DNA of 9,795 nt, taken from UBA1151 sp963579925. GTDB taxonomy: Bacteria; Chloroflexota; Dehalococcoidia; Lucifugimonadales; Lucifugimonadaceae. Below, one piece after another: positions 1-6,844 of this stretch. The notes beneath the pieces were generated by a model. The model did no database searches and was not told where the DNA came from. It was given only the letters and a program-made list of their open reading frames with translations. Numbering within the stretch: position 1 is the first letter of the stretch; every line of letters begins with the position of its first letter. The stretch spans positions 1 through 9,795 of the forward strand of contig CAUZJA010000101.1 of the NCBI GenBank assembly GCA_963579925.1, in the 5' to 3' direction. The translations under genes and the position numbers were made by a program.

Positions 1-248
1 ATCCGGTCCCAGAGCAGTTCAATGTTGAGAGGGTCCTCCCCAATGATGAATTGGCCGACGAACTCCTCAATCAGTCTGACCTGAGCCTGAATATCGTCAA
101 GGTGATTGGAGTAAGAACTGCCAGCAATGCGCTCGCCCATTCCTGTGATTCCTTCATCCGTCTCCATGAGAATAAACAGAAAGTACCTTCCGCCAACATA
201 CGGCGCATCATTCTCAACCACTATTGTTTTGACGTCAGTGACTTTCAT
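1..248 (-). CDS. Mandelate racemase/muconate lactonizing enzyme (enolase superfamily), N-terminal part, cut by window edge
   Basis: Reading the minus strand from the ATG at 248 gives 82 codons with no stop before the window edge. The protein begins MKVTDVKTIVVEND and continues with a GRYFLFILMETDEGITGMGE stretch at about residues 20-39. This is the usual enolase-superfamily N-terminal capping domain pattern: a beta strand ending in T-D-E/D-G, then G-x-GE. The catalytic barrel with its metal ligands lies outside the window, so racemase, cycloisomerase and sugar-acid dehydratase activities cannot be told apart. A good Shine-Dalgarno, AAGGA (minus strand, 259-255), sits 6 nt before the ATG and supports this start. 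The gene is divergent from the GNAT gene at 457. Sugar-acid dehydratases are common in this superfamily, which would match the mannonate dehydratase relative further right, but that link is inference. Confidence 0.82.
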   Translation of the reverse strand, partial: MKVTDVKTIVVENDAPYVGGRYFLFILMETDEGITGMGERIAGSSYSNHLDDIQAQVRLIEEFVGQFIIGEDPLNIELLWDR

Positions 249-348
249 CTCAAATCCTTCTTGGAGTTTGGGTAGGCAATCATCGGCTCGCCAGATGACG
301 CCGGGAGTGTATACCCGTTCACCCATCTGGTCCCCTCTACAGGCTTAT

Positions 349-384
349 CCCCTCTCCCATTTGGGGAGAGGGCCAGGGTGAGGG
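349..384 (+). repeat. REP-like hairpin repeat, copy 1
   Basis: A perfect 9-bp inverted repeat, CCCTCTCCC (350-358) and GGGAGAGGG (364-372), with a 5-nt loop is followed by the tail CCAGGGTGAGGG (373-384). The same architecture recurs in degenerate form at 3200-3234. I recall similar hairpin-plus-GGGTGAGGG units as dispersed intergenic repeats in many bacterial genomes. It lies between two divergent genes, so it is unlikely to be a terminator for either. No T-run follows it. Confidence 0.7.
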
Positions 385-456
385 CGCTTTGATCACCGGC
401 GCATCACTGAGATACCCTCCACGCTACATACACGCCACACCAATGGATCAGCCATC

Positions 457-945
457 TTGCCACCCCACATCAGATCCTTCCAACCCCCTGACCTGACCCG
501 CATCCAGGACATAGCCGCCGCCGCATGGCAGCCCGTGTTCAAGTCGTCAGAAGAGCTCCTCAGAACTGACCTCTACAACATGGTCAGCCCCGACCCCGAG
601 TCAGCGAAACGAGGCCAAGTAGCAGACGCCTGCGCCGGTATAGGCAATCTCGACGTGTGGGTGGTCGAAGATGGCTATGAGATCGTGGGTTTCATCACCG
701 CAGATCTGAATCGAGACACACTCGTCGGCGAGATCCGCAACAACGCCGTCGACCCCAATCGGCAGTCGGGCGGCATCGGCAAGCTGATGTACGACTTCGT
801 GATGGAGCGCATGAAGGAAGTCGGCATGAAAGCAGTCAGAGTGAACACAGGGGCTGATGAGGCCCACGCACCAGCACGCCGAGCCTACGAAAAGGCGGGC
901 TTCGAGCGGTCGATACCGTCGGTTATGTACTACCGGGAGTTGTAG
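457..945 (+). CDS. GNAT family N-acetyltransferase
   Basis: A 162-residue protein of ordinary length for a single-domain GNAT acetyltransferase, which moves an acetyl group from acetyl-CoA to an amine. The acetyl-CoA pyrophosphate-binding motif A is clear at about residues 96-110: N-A-V-D-P-N-R-Q-S-G-G-I-G-K-L, matching Q-x-x-G-x-G at Q103, G106 and G108. Motif B, ARRAYEKAGFE, lies at about 140-150, and the VGFI strand at 77-80 is typical. The first in-frame start is TTG at 457. The ATG at 443 is in another frame, and no strong Shine-Dalgarno is visible, so the exact start is uncertain. The substrate is unknown. The next gene starts 65 nt downstream on the same strand, so the two may be co-transcribed. 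Confidence 0.85.
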   Translation: MPPHIRSFQPPDLTRIQDIAAAAWQPVFKSSEELLRTDLYNMVSPDPESAKRGQVADACAGIGNLDVWVVEDGYEIVGFITADLNRDTLVGEIRNNAVDPNRQSGGIGKLMYDFVMERMKEVGMKAVRVNTGADEAHAPARRAYEKAGFERSIPSVMYYREL

Positions 946-1010
946 CCCGCGGCTGAAGTGTATGGTTGCCGAATTGAGTAATCCAAACAGATTGGCATGG
1001 GACGGAAACT

Positions 1011-2390
1011 GTGAAAGCCAAACTAGCTGACATCACCCGCGACCACATGCGTGAATACGACATCCCCGGCGTTGCACTCGCAGTAGTTCGCGACGGCGAA
1101 ATCGTTCATGAGGACGGCGTTGGACTTGCGAGCGTTGCCGGTGAGGCTCCAGCGGGACAGCGGACAGCGTGGCCCATCTGCTCCCTGACGAAGTCGATGA
1201 CATGCACAGCGGTGATGCAACTCGCTGAGCAGGGACTCATCGATATCGATCAACCTGTATCAACCTATCTACCTGCATGGCGCGTCAAAGACCCGGACGC
1301 TGGCCCTCAAATCACCGTGAAGATGCTAATGCACCATGGAAGTGGCCTTGGGCGCGTCGGATTCCAGGACCGCGTGCGGCAAGAGCCCGTGAACCCGTAC
1401 CCAACGCGTGAATCGCTGATGGAAGCCATCACTGGCGCTGATCTCCAGAGCGAGCCCGGGCGATTCTGGGCGTACTCGAACGAAGGTTTTGCCACACTGG
1501 GCCACATCGTCGAAAAGATCAGCGGTATCCGGCTGGAGGAGTACTTCCTCACAAAAGTGTTTGAGCCGCTGGGCATGACCGACACGCGTGTGCACCTCGC
1601 CGACTGGCGTGCTGCATCTGATCGAACGGTCAACTACATTCGTGAAGAACTGGGCGAAAAAGCCGACGGTGCTCCACATGGCAAGTACCAGCCCGGCTTC
1701 TTGCCCGAGGACTACCAGACGTACCTCTCCACCGGCGGAATCGTCAGCACGGCCCATGACCTAGCGCTCTACCAGGCCGCGGCGATGAACTACGACGGCA
1801 GTCCAGTGCTGGGACGCGACGCGCTGGAGCAGATGCAGAACACAGCTTTCGAATACGGCGATACCAACTGGGGCTACGGGTTTGGTTGGTCAGTCTTCTG
1901 GAGTGGCGACACACGCGTTGTTGGTCACGCTGGGGGGATGGTCGGCCTGAACACGTTCTCGCTGTTCGTGCCAGATGAGCAGATCGGCGCGGTGGTAGTA
2001 ACCAACCGCAGCGAAGCAGGCGCGTTCGAACTGGCCGAAAAGCTACTCGGTGAAGTGCGTGGGACACCACTCTGGCGCGACTCGACCAGAAAACCTCTGC
2101 CATTTGAAACAAACTACGCCGCACCCACCGACGAATCACCGTCAGCGTTCGATGGCGACTACGCACACGGTGACGTAGTCACGCGAATAGCGGGCATCGA
2201 TGGTGGCATAAATCTCAAGCTGATCAGAAACGGTGTCGAGGTATTTGAAGACGTAGCTACACGCGTCGGTCCGGAGTCATTCCTGTCACGGAACGCAGCG
2301 CAAATCATGCAATTCAACCGTGATGAGGACGGCCAGGGAGCGACGCTCTTCGAAGCAGGACTACTGTGGCAGCGGGTATCCGGTTCTTGA
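1011..2390 (+). CDS. Beta-lactamase-family serine hydrolase (class C/PBP4-like fold)
   Basis: A 459-residue member of the family that includes class C beta-lactamases, D-aminopeptidases and EstB-type esterases. The active-site motifs are in the expected order: S58-L-T-K61 (nucleophile and general base), an MHHGSG segment at 107-112, Y155-S-N157 (second catalytic triad) and H306-A-G-G309 in place of KTG. The N-terminal fold signature YDIPGVALAVVRDGE is at 16-30. Residues from about 365 to 459 form a separate beta-rich C-terminal extension, as found in many relatives with DUF3471-like domains. There is no signal peptide, so a cytoplasmic esterase or peptidase role is more likely than antibiotic resistance. 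The start is a GTG after GGGACGG; the nearby ATG at 997 is out of frame. The stop overlaps the next gene. Confidence 0.9.
   Translation: MKAKLADITRDHMREYDIPGVALAVVRDGEIVHEDGVGLASVAGEAPAGQRTAWPICSLTKSMTCTAVMQLAEQGLIDIDQPVSTYLPAWRVKDPDAGPQITVKMLMHHGSGLGRVGFQDRVRQEPVNPYPTRESLMEAITGADLQSEPGRFWAYSNEGFATLGHIVEKISGIRLEEYFLTKVFEPLGMTDTRVHLADWRAASDRTVNYIREELGEKADGAPHGKYQPGFLPEDYQTYLSTGGIVSTAHDLALYQAAAMNYDGSPVLGRDALEQMQNTAFEYGDTNWGYGFGWSVFWSGDTRVVGHAGGMVGLNTFSLFVPDEQIGAVVVTNRSEAGAFELAEKLLGEVRGTPLWRDSTRKPLPFETNYAAPTDESPSAFDGDYAHGDVVTRIAGIDGGINLKLIRNGVEVFEDVATRVGPESFLSRNAAQIMQFNRDEDGQGATLFEAGLLWQRVSGS
2357..2360 (+). promoter_or_regulatory. Ribosome binding site for the 2366 gene, inside the preceding gene
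   Basis: AGGA lies 5 nt before the GTG at 2366, within the last codons of the serine hydrolase gene. It favours GTG 2366 as the start, giving a 25-nt overlap, over the TTG at 2387. That TTG would give a TTGA stop-start overlap but has no evident Shine-Dalgarno. Either choice suggests coupled translation. Confidence 0.45.
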
Positions 2391-3157
2391 GCGGTGTTGT
2401 AGAAATTGTTGGAGCCGAGCGTCAATCACTGTCGCCACTATTCACTGATCCCCGCCCGCTGAGTCCGGGCATCGACATGGTGTTAGAGAACCTTGGGGGC
2501 GCAGCCTTTGCTGATGACGCGACCACGCCGCGCGCTACTTTGCTCACGTTGGCCGGCTACGCCTACTTCGGCGGTGACGCATCTTCCGATGGCGCTAGCG
2601 TCCTGATCGGACTGCTAGATGATCGCTGGCGACTAATCATTGGCGATCAGCAGTGGTTGGAACGCGTGCAATCACAGGTATCGGGAACAACGTCAATTAA
2701 TCGGATGACGTTCTCGCGAGAAGCGTTGGATATCGACGTGTTGCGCCAGCGATCAGGGGTTTTGCCCGATGCCACTGAAATAGTTGCCGTTGACGCCGAT
2801 ATAGCCTCACGCATGCACCTTGAAATAGAGAACAGCGGATTCCTCGGAGTATTCCAAACTCCCGAGGCGTTTATGGCCGGAGCGATGGGCTTCGTTGCCC
2901 TGCGCGGCGGAAAGGTGGTCTGCGGCGCAACCGCAGCAACAATGTCTGCCAACGCTGTCGAGATCCAGATCACGACTTCCGAGGCCGCACAGCGCCAGGG
3001 TCTCGCCACCGCCGTATCTGCAGCGCTAATCGTCCACTGCCTTGAGAACGGCCTGGAGCCACACTGGTCGACAACAAACGAGCCATCGCGCGGACTGGCG
3101 GAAAAGCTGGGCTACGTGAAGGACGCTACACATCAGACGCTGGTGCGGGCGTCCTGA
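2366..3157 (+). CDS. GNAT acetyltransferase of the ZmaR-like type (GNAT_acetyltran family)
   Basis: A 263-residue protein with a weakly conserved N-terminal half and a C-terminal GNAT domain. The C-terminal part has a VEIQITTSEAAQRQGLATA segment at about 198-216, with acetyl-CoA motif Q-R-Q-G-L-A at 209-214. It is followed by an ALIVHCLENGLEPHW segment at 220-234, NEPSRGLAEKLGY at 238-250 and a charged end. This 'CLENGL-PHW...N-S--LAEKLGY' pattern is typical of the Pfam family containing the zwittermicin self-resistance acetyltransferase ZmaR, and the length fits that family. Its substrate is not known; many relatives are uncharacterised. It overlaps the serine hydrolase gene upstream by 25 nt if GTG 2366 is used, or by 4 nt from TTG 2387, so the two are very likely one operon. 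It ends in TGA. Confidence 0.8.
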   Translation: MAAGIRFLSGVVEIVGAERQSLSPLFTDPRPLSPGIDMVLENLGGAAFADDATTPRATLLTLAGYAYFGGDASSDGASVLIGLLDDRWRLIIGDQQWLERVQSQVSGTTSINRMTFSREALDIDVLRQRSGVLPDATEIVAVDADIASRMHLEIENSGFLGVFQTPEAFMAGAMGFVALRGGKVVCGATAATMSANAVEIQITTSEAAQRQGLATAVSAALIVHCLENGLEPHWSTTNEPSRGLAEKLGYVKDATHQTLVRAS

Positions 3158-3199
3158 TCTGAATCTAAGAGCTCCCATAGTGCGATGAGGCAGACCGGT

Positions 3200-3234
3200 C
3201 CCTTCTCCCCCCCGGTAGAAGGCCAGGATGAGGG
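3200..3234 (+). repeat. REP-like hairpin repeat, degenerate copy 2
   Basis: A short stem CCTTCT (3201-3206) and AGAAGG (3217-3222) is followed by CCAGGATGAGGG (3223-3234). The order, orientation and tail match copy 1 at 349-384 (CCAGGGTGAGGG), with a weaker stem and a C-rich loop. It sits between two convergent genes (ending at 3157 on plus and 3299 on minus), where it could help end transcription, although no T-run follows. Confidence 0.6.
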
Positions 3235-3298
3235 GGCTGTTCCGCCTTCGCCGCTCCGCTGCACATACCAGCTCCGCTGTGCCCGTGCGGCAGGCACC

Positions 3299-4027
3299 TC
3301 ACACGTTGATAATCTCAAACCTCGCCGCGTAATCAACACCCATCTCCGCACCGGCCCAACTCGCGTTGTCCCTGAGAAATGAGTCGGGATCAAACTCACG
3401 GCCAAGGCCCTTGATATAGGCCTCATGCTCCTTGAGCGAGGCAACACCTTTATCGATGTGATCGCTGACATCGACAGTATGCTCAGCGCCCGGAGAGCCA
3501 GCCACTGCGACCATGCGAACACCATTCCATGGTTCTAGTCCCTCGGCGAGCAGATCCTCGAAGATCCAACGGTTACCTGCATCCCGCGCACCGTCCAACA
3601 CTGCTTCTCCCACTGCCCTATGGTCGGCCATGTTCAACATGCCAGACGGCCACTTCAGATGAAAACCCCCGGTGATCACGATGTCTGGCTTGTGCCGCCT
3701 GATGGCCCCTGCAATATCGTGCCGCAGCGGAAGACCGTACTCCACGACGCCATCTTTGTGGTCGAGGAAATCGACCGTATCGACGCCCACAACTGCGGCG
3801 CTGGCAAACTCTTCTTTCACTCGTAGCGGCGCCGTCTCATCGGGATGCATGCCGTCGATGCCCGCTTCGCCTTTGGTGACCATCACATACCCAACCCACT
3901 TGCCCTGCGAAGTCCATCTGGCAACTGCACTGGCAGCTCCATACTCAAGATCATCAGGATGAGCCACGATCGCAAGAGCTCTCTGCCAGTCTTCGGGTAC
4001 CGCCTGTAGTCCGTCGCCGTCGGTCAT
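3299..4027 (-). CDS. PIG-L/LmbE family deacetylase
   Basis: A 242-residue zinc-dependent deacetylase-fold protein. The N-terminal signature A-H23-P-D25-D26-L-E supplies metal ligands and the catalytic aspartate. T-K-G-E-A-G follows at 51-56, and N132-M-A-D-H136 supplies the downstream histidine ligand. FLDHKDG at 87-93 and PDIVITGGF at 114-122 are also typical. Relatives remove acetyl groups from N-acetylglucosamine-containing compounds (PIG-L, MshB, BshB), but many act on unknown amides or esters. Thiol cofactor synthesis cannot be claimed, because no other pathway gene is present. The start is well supported by GGAGGA (4040-4035, minus strand) 7 nt before the ATG. The gene is divergent from the sulfatase and convergent with the ZmaR-like gene. 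Confidence 0.9.
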   Translation of the reverse strand: MTDGDGLQAVPEDWQRALAIVAHPDDLEYGAASAVARWTSQGKWVGYVMVTKGEAGIDGMHPDETAPLRVKEEFASAAVVGVDTVDFLDHKDGVVEYGLPLRHDIAGAIRRHKPDIVITGGFHLKWPSGMLNMADHRAVGEAVLDGARDAGNRWIFEDLLAEGLEPWNGVRMVAVAGSPGAEHTVDVSDHIDKGVASLKEHEAYIKGLGREFDPDSFLRDNASWAGAEMGVDYAARFEIINV

Positions 4028-4082
4028 TCGAGTTTCCTCCGCGTATGAGCAGTCAATTCAGATTGCCCCGATGATAGCGGAG

Positions 4083-4100
4083 CGGGCGCAGTGGTGCCCG
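4083..4100. other. Hairpin in the PIG-L/sulfatase divergent intergenic region
   Basis: The 164-nt gap between the divergent PIG-L and sulfatase genes (4028-4191) must carry both promoters, but I see no convincing -35/-10 pair. It does contain a 7-bp inverted repeat, CGGGCGC and GTGCCCG (one G-T wobble), with a 4-nt AGTG loop. No T-run follows, so it is not a standard terminator. It could be a protein-binding site or be fortuitous in this GC-rich stretch. Confidence 0.3.
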
Positions 4101-4191
4101 GTACGGATCGCGGTGGGAGAAGGGCTAATTCTGCCGTACACTTGCGCACCGTTGGCTATCTTCCGCCCGGACCATCAGGAGCGCTCCGCCT

Positions 4192-5907
4192 GTGCCGCAT
4201 GAACATCCGAACGTCGTATTCATCATTGCTGATCAACTGAAGGCAACGGCGCTTCGGATGTATTCAGACATTGGGATTGAAACACCGGCACTTGAGCGAC
4301 TTGCCCGGGAGGGCGTGCGGTTTGAGAACACTGTGACGCCGCATCCGCTGTGTGTACCGGCTCGAACTTCGATGATGACTTCTCGGTACCCGCACTCCAC
4401 CGGATGCCGACGCAACGAGACGCTGATGCCGCCGGGTGAGTTGCACGCATTTCGAATCTGGAAGGATCTGGGCTACCGAACCGGCTTCTTTGGCAAGAAT
4501 CACTGCTTCATCCAACGGAGCGATCTGGAGCTGCTTGATGTGCGCTGTGAGATTTCGCACGGTGGGTTGCCAAAAGCAGACTATCTGGGCGAGGTAGCTG
4601 GCACGAAGGGTATGGACTGGGTTGTGCCTGAGTCTGTGATCAATGAATCACATGCCACACGCCGAGACATGCCGGATCCAAACAACACCGTGAGCTACGC
4701 GGTCACGGGTCATCCGCTCGAAGGCTACTCATCGGCCGCAATCGCAACACAGGTTGAATCGTTCCTGGAGCGCCACGTTGCCGGTGACGACTTTGGTGCA
4801 AGCGATGGTCCATCGCATGGTGAGTCACGCCCGTTCGCCATCGAGGTCTCGTTCCCCGACCCGCACGCACCCATAGAAGTGCCACGTAAGTACGCCGACA
4901 TGTTTCCGCCGGAGTCCATCACATTGCCACCGACGCGAGACGGTGAGTTCGATGGCCCGGAAGTTCCTGAGCGCAATCGCGTCTGCAAGCAGATGCTGAG
5001 CACGGACGATGCCGACGAGCAGACTGTCCGAGAGGCCATTGCCGTCTACATGGCGATGACGCGATTCGTGGACGACAGCATTGGCCAAATACTCGACAAG
5101 CTGGACGCGCTGGGGCTCCGTGACAACACCATCGTGGTCTTCACCGCTGATCACGGCGATTTCGTGGGTGAGCACCGGATGTACGGCAAGGCGGGCGTGT
5201 TTTACGACTCGCTGGTGCACGTCCCAATGTTCGTTTCATGGCCGGGTGGCGATGTCCCTGTTGGCGCTACCGAAGATGCGCCAGCCAACACGATCGATCT
5301 GCTGCCTACGATTCTTCAGCTAAGCGGAGTTGCAGACTTCACGATTTCCCCGAGCCTTCAGGCAGGTCAGGAACTCGCCTCTGCTGGTCCACGGATGATC
5401 TGTGACACGCAATCTGACGTCGTGAACAGCGAGTCACTGCGTCGCCTGCAGGGGCATCCACTTCCGACAGCAACGGGCGCTTCGGCGCGGCCAGCTTCAT
5501 TCTCCGAATACGGTACAGGGGGAGAGTTGTTCACGCTGAAAATGCTGAACGACCTGCCGATCTCCCGCGGCACGCCAGCCGTTATGAACTCGCTCTGGGC
5601 ACGGGAAGCGGAAGGCCGCCGCCGCATGGTGCGCACCAAGCAGTGGAAGTACGTTACCGACCCCATGGAGTCGCACAAGCCAACGCCCGGAGAGTCGTCT
5701 GCCCGTCCAGAAGATGAGCTATACGATCTGGCCAACGACCCGTGGGAGCTCCACAACGTCGCGCATGAACCCGGCAACCTGCCCGTGATATCCGAGATGC
5801 GAGCACATCTGGCCGACTGGATGATCGAGACGGAAGAGTACGACCCCGTGCCACTCCCCACCGTGATTGGCCGCGGCAAGAAGCCGGAAGTAGACACAAA
5901 CCAGTAG
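4192..5907 (+). CDS. Sulfatase (formylglycine-dependent, alkaline phosphatase superfamily)
   Basis: A 571-residue sulfatase-family hydrolase. The N-terminus PNVVFIIADQ contains metal-binding D14, followed by Q15. The catalytic motif C54-V-P-A-R58 is the C-x-P-x-R sequence whose cysteine is converted to formylglycine. G-K102-N-H104 and PH225AP are further active-site elements. TADHGDFVGEHRMYGKAG at 318-335 carries the D320/H321 metal ligands and K333. The D-Q rather than D-D pair is usual in the choline-sulfatase/phosphonate-monoester-hydrolase side of the family, so a small sulfate ester or phosphonate ester is as likely as a polysaccharide substrate. There is no signal peptide, so it is probably cytoplasmic. 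The start is GTG, with AGGAG (4177-4181) 10 nt upstream. The gene ends in tandem stops TAG TGA. An EamA gene follows 31 nt later. Confidence 0.93.
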   Translation: MPHEHPNVVFIIADQLKATALRMYSDIGIETPALERLAREGVRFENTVTPHPLCVPARTSMMTSRYPHSTGCRRNETLMPPGELHAFRIWKDLGYRTGFFGKNHCFIQRSDLELLDVRCEISHGGLPKADYLGEVAGTKGMDWVVPESVINESHATRRDMPDPNNTVSYAVTGHPLEGYSSAAIATQVESFLERHVAGDDFGASDGPSHGESRPFAIEVSFPDPHAPIEVPRKYADMFPPESITLPPTRDGEFDGPEVPERNRVCKQMLSTDDADEQTVREAIAVYMAMTRFVDDSIGQILDKLDALGLRDNTIVVFTADHGDFVGEHRMYGKAGVFYDSLVHVPMFVSWPGGDVPVGATEDAPANTIDLLPTILQLSGVADFTISPSLQAGQELASAGPRMICDTQSDVVNSESLRRLQGHPLPTATGASARPASFSEYGTGGELFTLKMLNDLPISRGTPAVMNSLWAREAEGRRRMVRTKQWKYVTDPMESHKPTPGESSARPEDELYDLANDPWELHNVAHEPGNLPVISEMRAHLADWMIETEEYDPVPLPTVIGRGKKPEVDTNQ

Positions 5908-5938
5908 TGAAACGCCGTTCGTCCTTGAGTGACTGGGA

Positions 5939-6844
5939 ATGATTGACTGGATCGCTCCAGCACTACTGAGCCCGTTCCTCTTCTCGATCGTCACGCTGAT
6001 CGACAAGCGAGTGCTGTCTGAGTTCAAGATTCCGTTTGCCAGCTTCAACCTGTTCGTTGGCGGGACTCAGGGCATGTTCGGACTCATCATCCTGATCGCG
6101 TCACCACTCTCGGGCGAAGAACTCCTGACCATCCTCAAGGGCCTGAGCATTGGCATGCTGCAGGGCATTGGTCTAGTGCTGATGTTCTGGCTTCTGCGCC
6201 GGGAAGATCCATCTCGGGTAGTCCCCGCAATGCAGACGTCACCGATCTTTGTTGCACTACTGGCCTGGCCGCTATTTGGTGAACAGTTGTCGGCAATCCA
6301 GTGGTTGGCCGTAGTGCTTGCTGTAGGGGGCGGGGCGCTCGCATCCGTAAACCTCGGAAATCGCGCCGCCAGCCCGCTGTTTCGGCCCATATTCCTGCTG
6401 CTGATCTTCAGTGCAATGACCATGGCGGCATCACAGCTGATCACCAAATCCGTCACCGACGATCTGAACACAACGCACACGGTCGCACTGCGCGGCATCG
6501 GCCTTTTCATCGTCATGTGGACCATCTTCGCCCGCCCAGAGTCGATCCGGGGCCTCATCAAATTCCTCAGCAACCGGCGACAGGCACCGTGGCTGATCCT
6601 TGCGGAGGGCGCCATGCCGTTCGCCGGCCACATGCTCATCGTGACAGCCATCTCTCGCGGCCCAGTCTCGCTGGTCGCTGCCCTCTGGGGCACGCGGCCC
6701 ATCTGGGTGTTCCTGGGCAGCCTCGTCGGCTCCAAAGTAGCGCCGAAGCTCATCATGGAAGAGTTCACGCGGCAAGACCTGCCACTAAAGCTGACTTCAG
6801 CCGTGATGGTGACGATAGCGATTGTTCTGATTTCGACGAGTTAG
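5939..6844 (+). CDS. EamA/DMT-family transporter
   Basis: A 301-residue, very hydrophobic protein consistent with ten membrane segments in two EamA repeats. The first repeat ends with the typical signature W-P-L-F-G-E-Q (110-116) followed by an IQWLAVVLAVGGGALASV helix at 120-137. The second repeat runs from about 150 to the C-terminus. Family members export or import small metabolites such as amino acids and nucleosides. The ATG lies 31 nt after the sulfatase stop, so the two are probably one transcript; import of a substrate or export of a product of the sulfatase reaction is possible but not shown. No clear Shine-Dalgarno is at the usual spacing, and an in-frame TGA at 5930 limits upstream extension. 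Its stop overlaps that of the convergent SDR gene. Confidence 0.88.
   Translation: MIDWIAPALLSPFLFSIVTLIDKRVLSEFKIPFASFNLFVGGTQGMFGLIILIASPLSGEELLTILKGLSIGMLQGIGLVLMFWLLRREDPSRVVPAMQTSPIFVALLAWPLFGEQLSAIQWLAVVLAVGGGALASVNLGNRAASPLFRPIFLLLIFSAMTMAASQLITKSVTDDLNTTHTVALRGIGLFIVMWTIFARPESIRGLIKFLSNRRQAPWLILAEGAMPFAGHMLIVTAISRGPVSLVAALWGTRPIWVFLGSLVGSKVAPKLIMEEFTRQDLPLKLTSAVMVTIAIVLISTS

Noticed and set aside
51..275. Plus-strand 74-codon open frame near the left edge
   Set aside because: It is antisense to the enolase-superfamily N-terminus, which has clear family motifs and a good ribosome binding site.
389..418. TTGATC - 18 nt - TACCCT as a promoter for the GNAT gene
   Set aside because: The match to the -35 and especially the -10 consensus is too poor to support.
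443..445. ATG as an alternative start for the GNAT gene
   Set aside because: It is in a different reading frame from the acetyltransferase; the first usable in-frame start is TTG at 457.
1011..2390. True antibiotic-resistance beta-lactamase
   Set aside because: There is no signal peptide, the third motif is HAGG rather than KTG, and a C-terminal extension is present; these fit the esterase/peptidase branches better.
5367..5963. Long (198-codon) minus-strand open frame
   Set aside because: It lies opposite the sulfatase C-terminal part, is serine/arginine-rich like a reverse-frame shadow, and has no recognisable motif.
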